In this document: piece after piece, positions 34,725 through 48,600 of the stretch
Layout: each line of letters starts with the position of its first letter
Position numbering within the stretch: position 1 is the stretch's first letter
Assembly (NCBI GenBank): GCA_963920665.1
Contig: OY987265.1
Span: 1,493,001 to 1,557,000, forward strand
Direction of reading: 5' to 3'
Length of the DNA: 64,000 nt
Source of the DNA: Straminergon stramineum
Taxonomy: Eukaryota > Streptophyta > Bryopsida > Hypnales > Calliergonaceae
Made by a program: the position numbers and the translations under genes
The notes under the pieces: generated by a model
Seen by the model: the letters and a program-made list of their open reading frames with translations, nothing else
Databases searched by the model: none
Told to the model about the DNA's origin: nothing

Positions 34725-36285
34725 GACTATAGTAGTGTGACGAGCCGTTTGCGGGGTCAGGTTTAGGACTCATGCAACCTGGACGAATCCTCCATATATG
34801 CCATTGCTTCTCCTCCCACGAGATTGATGTGTTGCTGCCACACAGCCCGCTTGACGCACCCAAGCAATATAGATCCAATTATCCCAGGCGACCTCCCTTG
34901 TCATCGTACTCGTCAACTTGGTGCCCTCCCTCGTAGTCATTGTTCCATTGGACTGCAACACAATCAAAGTGAGATCAATTGAAACATCGCAAGAATCTCT
35001 AGAAGTTGCTTATGCTCAGCCTTGATGGTGCAATTACATCAATCTTGTTTTTATTCTGGCTTGCTCAAATTCTCAATGAAGAGTGAAACCACAAAGCCCT
35101 GCAACCCTTTTCAACTTTATTTATTGTTGTTTGGATGTACTGACCCTTGTGGGATTGCTATGATGTATGAAGATTGTTATAAGGAATTGCAATTGTGTGA
35201 GGGATATTATACGTTGTGATCCAACTTCCGTTTCAATGTATCTAAGCGTCCATTTTTGGGGTTGCAGGCAAGACAACCACTTTGCTTCGTAAAGTGAAGG
35301 TCTTGCAGCCGTTGTTGCAGCCTCTTGGTAGGTATGCTACGAACTAGACTTGTCTCTCCTCATAGTCCTCAACTCCTTGTTGTGCATTGATGAGTACGTC
35401 GAAGTGTAATTTCTATTTTTGAAGGATGAATCAATGTCTTAATACAATTGTGTTTACACTACAGGTGACTTGTTTGACATCATTGATGATTTTTTTTGGT
35501 CAAACACATTCTTGAGTTTCGTAGAAGACCTTCATGTTCAAGAAGCTTTTGAAAAGAGTTTCCCGTAAGATGGTTTTCAAATAAAAGTCTTTTCAAATCT
35601 CCCTTTCAAAACTCTCAAGCATTATTAATATTGTGCCACAAAATTAAAAAAAAAAGGAAGAATTGGGAATTCCCTTTCAAGTGCCAAAAAGATCGCACAA
35701 AATCTCTGGCAAAGACAGTTTATCACCAACAACCAATCCAACCATACTGAATGCTTTGAGTATCTCGACATATCTTCAGGAAATCAGCAATCAACATTCA
35801 CTTCATACACCCGCAATTTCCAAAACATTGGAATTGCTAAATTAAAAGCAAAGATACTCTCAAACCATCCACAAACAATTAAGTCTCTAGACTCCTTGAG
35901 TAGTATTTCTGATTTCAAACAGAATAGATCATTCACAAGTTGCAATTGGTGCTCATCATAGACTAGATGCAAAGCCTCATTGTCCTAATCTATACTGTAC
36001 AAACTAGTCACAACTTGAGCTCCAACAACCAAATGGACCCAAAGGGTATCCTGAAAATCTGAGAAAGACATGAAGCAAAAGACATCGAGGGCACCAAGCT
36101 AACAAGTATGACAACAAGGGAGGTCGCCCGGGAAAATTGGATTTGTATCGCTCGGGTGTGTCAAGTGGTTTGTGCTATAGCACCACGTTAGTCTTGCAAG
36201 ATGGAAAGCAACAACACATGTAGAAGATTCGTCCAAGCTACTTGAGTCCCAGACGGTTGGTCACACTACTATAGTCACAACCGGA
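34725..36285. repeat. Inverted duplication, arms of about 200 bp
   Basis: The arm at about 34725-34945 and the arm at about 36083-36285 are diverged reverse complements. They share 'gagggcaccaag', 'acaagggaggtcgcc', 'attggat' and 'cacactactatagtca'. Both arms keep a similar reading (arm 1: EGTKLTSTMTREVA and NWIYIAWVRQ; arm 2: EGTKLTSMTTREVA and NWICIARVCQ), so they look like two copies of a decayed coding fragment in opposite orientation. The 1.1 kb between them contains short frames with no recognised product. Confidence 0.6.
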
Positions 36286-37519
36286 TAATTCTCTCCTGGA
36301 TACCTGGGAGGGAATTAAGTTATAATCCCAAACATTTGATTAGTGTTGTGGATGTCATTGTTGCGTCAATTGTCAATATACATGTCTATGATCCAATCTC
36401 CACCCACCCCATACTACAAGTTAACAATGCATGATGCAAGGGCTCTTGGTTTGGAGGGGGAGCAAAAGGGAGCCCCCTAGCGAAAGTTAACAATGTTATG
36501 GAGGCGAAGGAGAAACCTACAGCACAATAAGGTGTTGTACGCATGCATGGACAAGACCGAAGGTGGAGCTCCAGGTAGGAAGCTTTGAGGTCCGATTCAT
36601 GCCACATCTGCTTTTGGATGTGCACTAGATCTCTAGATAAAATATTTGCTTTTTTCCTAATCTTTGGTAGTGATTGGCATGTGGCAGAGATACTTCTGAG
36701 GGAATTTGGGAACACAATACCTCTCACTTTATTTAAAGGAAATGAATGCCTTCACATCTCTTACATTCCAGCTCAAGTCTTGCTTCCTTTGTTCATGAGT
36801 TCTCTCTTGGACTTCCATGTTTTGTCATGAATTCTCTGCACTAAGTTATCTCATATTTGTGTTTTCTTTTTTAGAAATTGGGTCTCAGTTTCAAACTACC
36901 TAATCTCTCATTATGTTGATAATATCAACTTGTACTTCAGCCTTTGATTGATATTGTATTATGCTTAGACTCCAATTCAATTTCATTGGTATTGTACTAG
37001 TGTACTAAACTTAGACTTTGATTTGAAGTACTTCCATTAGACCTTGCTTACTTGATTTGATTACTAGTCTTTGGAATCAAAAGTTTATAGTAATCTCTAG
37101 GTAGGCAATCTTAGACAGGTGTTAATTCATTCCATCAATCAAACTCCCCCTTCAAAGTAAAAGTAGTTCAATAATTTCTTACAATTTGTGAACAAGGCAA
37201 ATATTTGAACAATAGTATAGCAATGAGGGTAGAAAGGCTATTGTGTATTTTGGCAGGAGCTACAACTGTAATTGGATGAGCTCTTAAATGTCATTGTAAA
37301 AAATCCAGTTTAGCTCCTTCGGTAAGTCTTCCCAATTTCAAAACTTTTGCAACTTCAAATTTGCCTCATGTCAAGAAAAGTCATAATAAGATTGCATCCA
37401 TGATCATTATAGAAGATGCAAATACATTGTGCATTTTAGTAGATACTCTATCTATCTATAGGGAATTAATAGGCATTCAATGGGGACCATGATATATGAA
37501 GCCTAGAACATTCAACATT
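36286..37519. other. Intergenic DNA without supported features
   Basis: Short open frames at 36386-36727 (minus) and 36585-36830 (plus) overlap each other and show no domain. I see nothing else. Confidence 0.4.
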
Positions 37520-37651
37520 CACTAGAAGAAAATTGCCTCACAGTTACGTTGAGCTAGTTGATTAGTTTTGTCAATTATGACAAAAAATCCACATTCATAG
37601 AAACGTAGTTTTTATGAATCAACGTAACTGCGAGGCAATTTTCTTTTAGTG
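37520..37651. mobile_element. 132-bp mini-CACTA element
   Basis: It starts CACTAGAAGAAAATTGCCTC and ends, reversed, CACTAAAAGAAAATTGCCTC. The inverted repeats run for about 31 bases. ATT flanks both sides (37517-37519 and 37652-37654), the 3-bp duplication expected of CACTA (EnSpm) elements. It is far too short to code. Confidence 0.85.
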
Positions 37652-37823
37652 ATTCCAATGGTAGCATCAATTTTTGCACTTGATTACGATTCATAATCCA
37701 ACACATTTCAAAAATATATTCCTAATGACAATCACTGCATTTCAATATGTGTGCTCATTGATAGAGCAAGACCTTCAAACCAATCTTCCATTAGAATCAA
37801 ATAGATTGCCTAATTGAAAATTA

Positions 37824-39220
37824 AAAGTTACAAAGCAAGTTGCAATCACCATCTATAGACTTGTTACTAGGGATTCTTTACTTTCAATAGGAAAATTGTT
37901 TGGAGTTGGAGAATCTATTATTAGTGAGGTTACTACAAGATTTGTGAAGTCTTTAAATCATAGGGATCAACATCATTTGATTTGGCTAGTTGGTGAACAA
38001 TTACAAAAGGTGAAAGATGGATTTGAATCCAAATGGGGAATCCCCCATGTATGTGGTGCTATAGATGTTACGCACATTGAAGTGAATTTACCTAGGAATG
38101 AAAGGTCCACTAATTTTTATGATAAAGATAAAAACTACAACTAGATGATTGCAAGAATCACATATCCTATTTTCCATCACACATTCAATGTGGAAGTTGT
38201 TTTGTACCATAATTATTGCAAAATGATTGAATGAACATGAAATTCAAAACAAAGGTTCCCTATAGCAATAGAAATGTATTTCAATTATTTCCATTTTTTC
38301 TAAATGATTTCAATTGGTGAGATTGAATTTCATATGTGTGTCACATATAAAATTTTTGTGTTTTTTGGTACAATTGAGTACCTTTTTTGAAGAGTTATGT
38401 TGTCAAATTTGGTAGGATAGCTCTTTTAATAAAAATACACCTTCTCTAGAGAGGGATTTCTAAAATCATGCTCCAATTTTGTTTTGCATTAGCCTAAAGT
38501 GTGCTATACTAAGGTTGAACTTATGTTGGATGAAAAATGGTTTTTTAATTCTAGCTTTTATCTTCCTTCTTTTTTCTTCATTAGCAACAATGGCCACTTT
38601 TAAAATAAAATTTTCAAGTGCATTTTCTAATTTTCAAAAAGAGAAATGTGAAAGTCTAATTTTCTAGCATAAATTGCAGCTTGTGGCTTACAATAATATT
38701 TTAGGGCACACAAAAAGACCCAATAGTACTAGTAGGGGTCTATAGTGCTCCTAATTTGCCAATATAAATTATTTTTATGCCAAATTAAGCATTGTCATTC
38801 AATGATGAGCATCAAATGTTGTTGGAATAGTAGATCTAAAATCTAATCAAACCATCCACATTTCATGTTCTATATCTCTAATAGTACTAAAGGTGACTTG
38901 TAGTACGAAAAGTACTAAAAGGTTAAAAATCAAAAACACAACAAATAGTACAAGTGTTTCTTGCACTCATTCAAGGCATTCCCGTACCTTAATTATTAAT
39001 CGGCCATGGTGGTTAAGCACAAGATACATATATGTTGATTCCACTTCCACGTTATAGATTGTCTCATATGTATAATCAATCTAATTTCAAACATAGTAGC
39101 ACACAAATGGTTGTAGAAAGAACATTTGGAATTCTCAAAGGAGTATGGCAAATTCTAAAATGGCCAATGTATATGTGTGATTGTGCTATACAACAAACAA
39201 CTAGAAGAGTTCTATAGATG
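37824..39220 (+). pseudogene. Broken PIF/Harbinger (DDE_Tnp_4) transposase
   Basis: The N-terminal part (37824-38144) reads VAITIYRLVTRDSLLSIGKL and then FESKWGIPHVCGAIDVTHIE, containing the first catalytic Asp of the PIF/Harbinger fold. After a stop at 38142-38144 the frame decays. The middle, where the second Asp should lie, is not recognisable between about 38200 and 39030. The C-terminal part (39032-39217) has the HMYNQSNFKHSSTQ segment and VVERTFGILKGVWQILK, which carries the conserved Glu. The gene is inactive. Confidence 0.75.
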
Positions 39221-39975
39221 AGGCATTGTTAAATAAGAAAAATGCTTTAGTACAACACTTGTGGCATTTAGAAAGGTTGCAATAGTATAAATATTTACAT
39301 CTCATGAACTACTTCTTTATTTGAATAAATTTTCTATGATATTAGTTTTTTATGCCATTGAGAATTATGATTTAAATTTCAAACCTTTTTTTTAATAAGA
39401 TATTAGTGATTGGAATTTGACAATAATATTTTTTCCTTCTAATATTCAAATGAGGAGTCTTTACAAAGCTTTCTTCAATGTACAAAACCTTTAACTAGAG
39501 GATCTTCATTTAATCTTTATAGAGATCTTGACTTGATCAATATGCTGAACAATATGCTTCGATAGTTTATTTGAGAAATTGATAGATATTGAAGGACAAC
39601 ATGTCTATTATCAGCTATGCCAACTTTTACACTAAATGTCCCATGTATTATATTATATTGACCTTTTCTATAAGTTTGGTGAAGTTTAATTTAATAAACA
39701 AAATGCAAAGCATCATCTTTAAAATTATTTGTAAGGCCAAATTTCCCACAAAAATTTTATACATTATTTTCATTATTTTGAAAGCATCAACCTTGGGAAA
39801 ATTGTATAAATTATAATTTTCACTTTTAGACTTTAAAATTTAGCATGATGACTTAAACTTGTTCATGAATTGTAGACTTCCAAAACTTCAACAAAAGAAA
39901 TAATGCACGAAACATCATCACTTTCTCCAACTAACAAATTTTACAACATGAAGATGATGTTGAGGTAATCTACTT
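39221..39975. other. AT-rich DNA between the Harbinger remnant and copy C
   Basis: Nothing recognisable; probably part of the decayed Harbinger element. Confidence 0.35.
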
Positions 39976-40888
39976 TAACCCCTATATGTTTTTGACTATG
40001 TTTTCACTCAAAATGCTTTGAAACTACCATTTCTAGTACAAGTACCAAATTTTAGAAACAAATTTTTTTTGACACACGTAACTGTAGGATCTTGTACTAT
40101 GCTAGTTTGACAAGATGTGGAAACAATCTCAGAAATTTCCACCTTGTAGATTGTAAGATATTAGCATTTGAATTGACAAAAATCTTTTTTTTGTCCTTTG
40201 GAAAAAACGGGCAGCTGTACTTCACAAGGTCACATTTGTGTGAAAAAAATGTTCAAAATGGTGGTGCTTATTTTGATTCATTCTTCAAGGAAAGTTGGCT
40301 ACATGCTTGAAATTTTTTACATCATTTGGAATTGTACACCATATAGGAAAAAATTGTAAGAAGAAATAGAGAATTATTCAAAATACTCAATTGTTAAGAA
40401 TTTAGTTTTGGAATTGAAAAAAGACAATACCAATGATGTAATGTTGTAATAAAAAATCTACATACTAAGATATTATTTTTTCCAAAAATATGGAAAATTG
40501 AGTTATATAAAGGACTCCAAAGTTTATTTTAGAGTAGGGAATCCATAATTGCCTACAAACTAAAACTCCTCATAACTTTCACCTCATTAATCAAAATGGA
40601 ATGATTCAAAGTTTTCCATGTATATATAAATCTAGAAAATAAATTTCTTAAAAAAATAATTTTTTAAGAAACTTTTGGGTTGCCTAAAGATCAATGAAAA
40701 TTACATATCATGCAATAATGTTTTAACCACGTAGTCAAAAGTTATGAAAATAGTTGCACCTTAAAGCTATTCCTTGAGCACATATTGTGTTAAAATTTCA
40801 AATAAAAAAACAATAATTTCATTCGTAGTGAAGAACCCAAATTAAATTGCTATGTTGCCAAAAAATGTTGTTTGGTCATTTAGGGGTT
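39976..40888 (+). mobile_element. About 913-bp TTAA-flanked element, copy C
   Basis: It starts TTAACCCCTATATG and ends CATTTAGGGGTTCA (right target decayed from TTAA). It is collinear with the copy at 14672-15603 and inverted relative to 4636-5587. It is non-coding and lies between the two halves of the Harbinger remains. Confidence 0.8.
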
Positions 40889-42500
40889 CAAAAACTCATA
40901 TTGTTGGAGTTTAATTGATATAGACGTAGTCCCTACTACATTGAAAAGTAGACTTCATGTATTATTTTTAATTATATGTTGTTTAAAATGAAATAATTTT
41001 TTATTTATGAAAAGCCCTTTGAAAATGGACAACAACAACCTAAAATAGTCTCTTTGGAGCTTAGGGATTACTATCATTATAGTTTTAAATCATTTTCCAA
41101 GTGCTCCAATCCTAAATACAAATGAAGTAAATAAATAGGAGACAAACTTAAGTGGATGATGCTTTAAATGAAAGATGATTCAATTTCAAACCCATTCCAC
41201 ATAATTCATAGAGAACAAATAGGCATTCAATTCATAGTGCAAGAGTTTGAATGATGAAATGAGAAATGATAATGATATAGTGAAAACTTCAAACTTTCAA
41301 TAGAAAAGGAAAACAATTACATATCACACCAAATAAATGACAATGGATTGTATAAAGAACATAGTACTAAAACTACAAAAAGTACAATATGATCATGAAT
41401 ATGAAGTAATGAACTTTGACTCCTACATTTTGGACCCAATGGCACTACTAATTGCCATTAGGGCTTCAATGAATCCTTGAGATGTTTCCTTGCTTGCTTG
41501 TATTTTATTTTCTTCAATGACATGAAGCTTCTCTTGAGCAATTTTTTGAGCCTCTAATGAAGCATTTTGTAATGCCATGTTGTCATTGTGCTTTTTCAAT
41601 TCTAAATCCAATCATTGAATTTGACTTGCATCTACCTGGTCTTCACCTTCAACCATGGCTGCAATTGTCTTCTCTATATTGGCTTCTATTGTGGATGCTA
41701 AAACATCTCAAACTTTGGGAAAAATACGACGACTTTTGCCTTTATACAACAATGATTCATAGGATTGGTCTCTCTGACAATCTACATATATATATCCATG
41801 ATAAAAATGCAATAAGATTTATGACAAAAAAATGAAAAACATGCAAAGCATTCCCTACATAAATTAATCCAATACACTTTCAATCAAAGGAAAGATGGAG
41901 TGAATGTTGTATAGGGACAACCACACATTGAAATGTATACTTCTAATATATCTCCTTAAAACACACATTTAGCCTATCTTAAGCACAACACTCATTCCAA
42001 AATAGTTGAATGCTTGCATAATTTCTTATGAAGTAAAATTAAAGTCAAAATTCATAAAGGTCTCAACCTAGAATGTGAAATCAATGTACATTAAGAAATG
42101 TTATAGTAATAGTAATCCTTAGTGTTTAATACACTAACTAGTTTAAATGAAGGTTGTGTTTCCTCATTGGAAGAGTGAATTTGTGGTCTATTGGTTTTTA
42201 TAAGTAATTTTTTGCAAGGAATGCTATGCGTGATCTCCATCGATAGGAATATAAATAAATAAAGAGTAGGTTTTTAGAAATCACATGCATGTGTCCATAG
42301 TTGAGTCAATAATTATTTTGGGACTAGTTGACCGAGAAGAATCAGGTAACTAACTAGCAATGTTATCACAAAATTCACATTGCATTTTAGCCTTTAATCC
42401 CCTAATTGCTTTCTTTTTACTTGCATCCATTATCCAATAGCTTTTTTTGCCATGAGGTATTTTTTTTCATAGTCCCAAATTTTTGGAAATCACCACAGAC
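40889..42500 (-). pseudogene. Possible second Harbinger ORF (Myb-like) remnant
   Basis: On the minus strand, a frame at 41423-41611 encodes a charged, helix-prone segment (KIAQEKLHVIEENKIQASKE) ending near a stop, like the C-terminal coiled region of Myb-like proteins that accompany PIF/Harbinger transposases. About 0.9 kb upstream on the same strand, HGKKSYWIMDASKKKAIRG is readable. Opposite orientation to the transposase fits the usual two-ORF layout. The evidence is weak and no intact frame exists. Confidence 0.3.
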
Positions 42501-43951
42501 ACCTTCAAACTTATCTTAACACTACTCTCCAAAGCAACTAAGTCTTTGTTGAAAACAATTATTTGAAACAAGTGCCGAACCCTCACATCCACTTTTGTAA
42601 AGAGCCTTTGAAAGGCACCAAGACCATATGTAAACTAGTCTATTTTTTGGACAACAAGCATAACCATAAGCTCTAAAGTATTCCATGGCATATAGTCTTC
42701 CAAGCATTGTGTCCCCGCAAAGCTCTTCCATTTCACAATCATCTTCATCATTCTAAGATGGATTTGAAGGGGATCTCATCCAAGACATTGTGCCTAAAAG
42801 CAAGAAATAATTATTGTATTATAAAAAATAATATCGGAATGAAGAAATACATTAGGTTCGAAACAACAATAAATCTTAATAATATCCTTTTAAAAAGATT
42901 TGCATCACATTGCATCAATATAGACTAGGGAATCTTTCCTCTCAATCTTTAGGAAAAGGTAGATAGAAGTCACTAACCAAGACATGATCCTACAATGAAA
43001 ATTAAGTTTGGAATGATGTAGCAGTATAGGAAACCTCTTAATTCTGCCTATCAATTCACAAACAAGCTGAAATTGATAAACATGCTGAAAATTCACAAAC
43101 AGGACTGAAATGGGCTAACAAGATGAAATTGATATAAACATGATAAAATTTACAAACACACTAAAACTCAAACAAAGTATTACATCTCCTCTTCAGGCAA
43201 AGCTCTATAAGAAGTCACAGGGGACCAAAACTTACCAGAAAGAGTGCAGCCAAGAATTCCAAACTCCAGAAAGAGACAATGGACGCTTAAGAAGTTGTAT
43301 AAGTAAAGTGCGAGATCATTTTATTGGGAACATGGGAACAAGAAAAAAATTATGGGAGATACTCCATGACGTGAGACATGAAGACAAGTGGAGGATAATC
43401 ATAGATTAAATTAGTAAGTTGGGTTGATGGATAGGAGAACGGGTTTGCAAATCCAAAATTCAAAGAGAGTAGAGATTGAAGGGACTAGAGCTCCATATCA
43501 AAATCAAGTTGTCAATTAGCCATGTGAACCATTAAATAAGATATGGGGAAATAAGGGGATGTTCCCCACGTTGTTTCCACAGTAGTGAGGGCACGGCTAA
43601 TTGTTGTCAGCCGTCATAAATACTAAAAATCATCATACTTGAATTTTTTTTTTAAATCAATAAAACAAATTTCAAAAGAATAAAATTCTAACATGGATGA
43701 CGCCCAACCACGTCAACACTGCTCTAGTGATCACCCCGCAGTTCAACGAGTTTCCCATTGTTGGGAACTACAGGGAACTCGGAGTCTTCTATTTGGCCCA
43801 AATCTCATTTAACCACCTAGCCCCTGGGTTGGAGATCAAGTCTAGTCTCCCCATATGAATAGGCCCTGAGGTAAGGTAAGGTAAGGTAAAATAACATTGA
43901 GATGGACATTGGAGGAATTGAAAGGGCAAAGTACAAATTGACCTAACTTAA
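42501..43951. other. Intergenic DNA, possible SINE-like patch and short microsatellite
   Basis: Short frames at 42522-42731 (minus) and 43140-43409 (plus) have no recognised domain. Around 43690-43870 the base composition is more GC-rich with tRNA-like words on the minus strand (ggggctaggtggttaaa), possibly a SINE fragment. Four copies of GGTAA lie at about 43870-43890. Confidence 0.35.
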
Positions 43952-44598
43952 TTAACCTCTAAATGTCAGAGGCACCAAATTTTGGTGTCATCAATACTTT
44001 GAAGTTACATTAAAATCTTATTAGTCAAATTCGTATTTTTAGTAGTTTATATTTTTGAAAAATTCTTTTTGAAGTTTGGTTTTAGGATGAAAAATCCAAT
44101 TTTTTAAATGAATGGTTATGGTTTTTCTATTCAAGATTTTGTGCAAGGTTGTCTAATGCAAAATTTGATTTTCTAGTGTTGAGGGCTCTTGGAACCAAGC
44201 CTGAAATACTCTAGATATTGGAGAAAAATTCTCAATTGAAATTCATTTAAAGAAAATTATAGAATAGATTTTGAGAAGTTGTAAATTGATTGGGATTATG
44301 CATGTTATACCCTTTATACTCATTTTTTTTGGTGACCAACTTTTTAGAAAAGAGGATTCAAAGACATCAAATCACCTTCATCGTATTAACAAGCTCATGA
44401 TTAGATATTATAATATTTCAATCCATAAATGATATTGTTGTATTTTCTTTTCCCTTATGATCTCTAACATGTCTAGGTTGAATTTTTCCGGTTACAATTC
44501 AAAAAAGACTGATACAACTTATCAAAATATTGTTTTTTTGTTTGATTTAGAGCAAATTTTAAGAAGCTCAAATAAGGCCTTGGGCATTTAGGGGTTGA
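43952..44598 (+). mobile_element. 647-bp TTAA-ended element, second long family
   Basis: It starts TTAACCTCTAAATG and ends CATTTAGGGGTTGA. The termini resemble those of the 0.93-kb family but the interior differs. The right 220 bp reappear at about 53580-53806. It is non-coding. Confidence 0.65.
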
Positions 44599-45349
44599 AG
44601 ACTATCAATAATAGGTGATTGCAAGAAATACTTGCCCTTTTTTTGTTCCCTTGCCTTCGGATGGGTGGTTTTTGCTCATAACCTGTGCATAATTTGTCCA
44701 TTTGGTGTGAAATTTGGAATGAAAGGTACATGCTGTAGTTGCAATCACTAAGTAATTTTTTTTTAAAGTGAATTCGTTTACTGTTTTCAAACTACACCCG
44801 ATTGGACCTTTCTAATAAGCGCGTTACAGCTCCACATGTTCCATAATTAGCCTTAATTTTCTGAAACTTGGATATTATTTAGAAATAGAGGGAATATTTT
44901 GTTATTAATTTGAATTTATTGAATTTTTACTTCAAGTATTCACAAAAATTCCAACATCCATTAAAAAACATAGAAGACATGTAATTTCAATAACATTGTT
45001 AACCACTTGGATTCTCTCCTCCTTCAGTTCCCAATGAGACATGTATAATGTTCCCTTGGATACTAGTGGGAGCTTTAGTTATATTGCTTTTTTGTTAGAG
45101 CTACAAGGATGTAGCCAATGGTTGTTGTAGGATATCTTAAATTGCACAAAATGCAAAAGGGAGCCCCCCAACAATGGTGAATGCTGTTCCATCAACTTTG
45201 GAAAATAAAAATAAATAAAAAAATTCATCCACATACAACCGAAGCTATACTATATGTGCCATAACTTAGTTGTGGCCTATTTATGCCACTATTAACCAAT
45301 AGTACACATTTTAACTTTTAAAATGTGCACAAGTAGTAAAAATTGGCGC

Positions 45350-45480
45350 CAATAGGATGGCTTATCTTAGTAGTAAGATTGAGAATATTTAGTGAAGGAT
45401 TTTGAGGCTTCACTGTGAAGTCATAGGCTCTGATCTCTTAGGGTTAACTGCTTCACTAAGAATACAATACACAAATGCCA
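45350..45480 (+). repeat. Possible tRNA-derived SINE fragment
   Basis: An A-box-like cttagtagtaagattgag is followed about 50 bases later by a B-box-like aggctctgatctc, the spacing of a tRNA promoter. It lies just downstream of the HBS1 stop. No tail or target duplication is clear. The remainder of 44599-45614 shows no other features. Confidence 0.35.
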
Positions 45481-45614
45481 AATGTACTTAAAATGCAAAA
45501 GTGTCATCGTAAAATGGTGCCTCTGTACAACTTATGAAATAGTTTCCAAGAACTTGATCTTCATTACTGAACATAATTTTTGGAATAATATACAGAAACT
45601 GAGGCCCCATGGAA

Positions 45615-48600
45615 CTATTTTCTTTCTAAAATTCCTGTGACTATGCCAACAGCTATAGTTTTTCCTCCTTCTCTCAAAGCCACACGACCAAGGGCTCGAA
45701 AATCCGTGTACTTTTCGATACAAACCCCTTCGTCTGGTACTATCTGCAGAAACAGAAAAACATCAGTCAGTTCCGACCGGAAAATAACCACGCGACTCTT
45801 TTAGAAGTCACCGAGTACTGGTTAACTTTTATCTGTCCAAACAGTCCACTGAAGCCTCCCAGGTCTTCCAAACCCACAAGACTGGGATTTCCCAACACAG
45901 TGATTGGGAAACAGATGGCATACCTCTACGATGGCACTTTGATTGGCAGTAAGATGACGAGGACGCTGTCTCAAGACTGTGCCTTTCTTGGGGTCTAACA
46001 AAGACACAAGCTGATCCACCCTTGCGGGCTGCCGTGCGTGGTGGACATGTAAAACCACCTGCACACAATTACAAAGTATTAAGTGGAAGGTCTCATAGAG
46101 GACGGATGAAACTATTAAGGAAAAACAACACTTCACAATATAGTACTTGAATATGAACACATGCACTTGCCCTCAATGTGGAGACAATTAATCACATCGC
46201 CAACACAAAGGATGACGGTGAATGATGAAGGAAGTCATTATAAGATGCGAAGAGTCCCATGAAGAACAAACCTGTGAGCCCTTGAGAATTGGGGTCCTAA
46301 TGTCTAGGGTGAGAAGCCGGATCTCAAAGCGGGTAGCAACAGGCACCGGATAGTCAGGGTGACAGACCACCCCACCCGGAGCCAGCATCCCCGGGTCTAT
46401 GCCATTGAGTCCAACATCCACACCCTCCCCCGCCCTTGCAATTTTCAAATTCTGACTCTGCTGCTCAATACTCTTCACAGTCGCAATTTCACCGCTCGGC
46501 ATCACACGAACCTGTCATATCGATAACATGATAACTTTAGTCACAGGGGCCCCTACTGCCGATATAGTGGATTTGAAGTAAAAAAGAATGTTACTTAATA
46601 ACATAACGAATGTTATCACAATAGACAGCATCACAGTCCCAGTTCTCCTTTGGAATGTAAGAAAGATCTGCATGTGAAATGGATACCAATCAAAGAGTCA
46701 AACGATCACCAACCTTGGTGCCAATTTGGATTGCGCCACTTTCAAGCTTTCCACCAAACGCGCTGGCTCCTAGAGTTCGAGTCCTCATGACTTCGGCAAT
46801 TACAAGACGCAAAGGCTTGGCAACAAGCCTCGAAGGAGGCTCCAATGAGTCTACCAGCTCTACTAGACAAGGACCGTCATACCTGTCAAGTATAAATTGG
46901 TTTCATTACGTCAGTACAAGCACTTAGTGGACCAGTACAAAACAAAGAAAGACAAATAAATTCTAGAATGATCCCATCTTCACCAAACACTAGCTAGTTT
47001 CAACTTTTTATGTAAAGGCATATCTAATCATAGTAAGGGAAATGACAGGTGGACCAACCATGCTTTCAATGCAGGCTCTGTTGTTGCAGTTGTGAGATTC
47101 TGACCATCACCCGCACTCACAGGGACCCACTGGACGAATCCATCCTTGAATCCACATTGCTTTAGAAAAGGCTGAAGTGTGCTCTTGATAAAATCGAACC
47201 TTTCCATGGAGTAATCAACCGCGTCCAACTTGTTAACAGCCACAATCAACTGCTCTACCCCCAAACTCCTGACTAACTGAGCATGCTCCCTGGTTTGGCC
47301 TCTGCCTTGCCCCTCGCCCTCCAGACCTGCTTCATATGCACCAATGGAGGCATCCACCACCAGAATGGCAGCATCTGCTTGCGATGCTCCAGATATCATG
47401 TTAGGCACAAAGTCCTTGTGCCCGGGAGCATCCAAAAGCACTACACGCAGTTTGGACGTTTCAAAGTGAGCTACAGCAACAGTCATTGTTACCCCGCGTG
47501 CACGTTCTTCTGCTCCCTCATCTAGAACAAATGCGTATGCAAATGAGCCTTTACCCTGATATATACATTCAGACTACTCAATTAGAATTGCATTCGATCT
47601 GAGAGTCGATATTGTCTTAGTGAACAAATAGAATTGACCATATGCCATCACTGGCAGTTATAGGAAATGAATAAACATCTCCAAAATAGCGGTAAATAAA
47701 ACCGAATAGCAAGCATGCATGTCATGTTAGAGAGTAGGTGCTGGACCTCAGAATTTCAACATCCAGACACAAACTTGGCCCTTGACCACAACCAGTGGTC
47801 AAAATGTGGCATATTCATATTCGAACCATGTATGTTCAAAATTAGAGTACCAAGTATGAATGGGGTAGGATTGATTGTGTACCTGTTGTTTAGACTCTTT
47901 TTCGTTTTTGTGCATCTCTTTTTGGGAAACTCGACCTAGGAGATGGAGAATACGGCCCATGAGTGTAGATTTTCCGGCATCAACGTGTCCAACCTGCAAA
48001 GAAGAAAGAACACTTAAGCTACAGGCATGAAAATGGCATGCACGAATGGTACACAGGTTCATGGAAGTGTCAAAAGAAAAAAAAACTAACAATTTTTTTT
48101 TGTTAAATAAGAACCTACCACAATGAGATGTAGGAGCTGTTTAGAATCACTGTTGGAATCCTGCAACATCCAAGATTCTGGAACGTAAGATTCAAGCGTC
48201 ATGTGTCTCAAAGTATCAGCCAGTTCACTTGGTGTGGAAGATACTCCAACAGAGCTTCCATTTGCCACTTGACTATCGTGGACAGGGACTTGAACATGAT
48301 TTCTGCTTGTGCTAGATCCTGTGCCCTGAGCTGATCCCCGTATGTTGGGATTAGGCAATGCGGAACTGGCTGATTTTATGACTCCAACTCTAGCAATGCT
48401 ACTTCTGGCGCCATTCAATATATCGTCAGGACTTTGGGCAACTCCTGCGTGAATGCAATTAAACAAGTGCGATAAGCATATAGTTAGAGAATACGATAAA
48501 TGGCATCAAAGGTAAACCAAAAAATGCGACATAGCTACATGCATTCGAAAGCGACAGAAATCGGAATATAACTCGGTGATATATTCATGGCAATAACATT

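Noticed and set aside
35230..35600. GKTT-like text near 35280 suggesting an ATP-binding protein
   Set aside because: Only a few residues resemble a P-loop, with no Walker B or other motif and no continuous frame.
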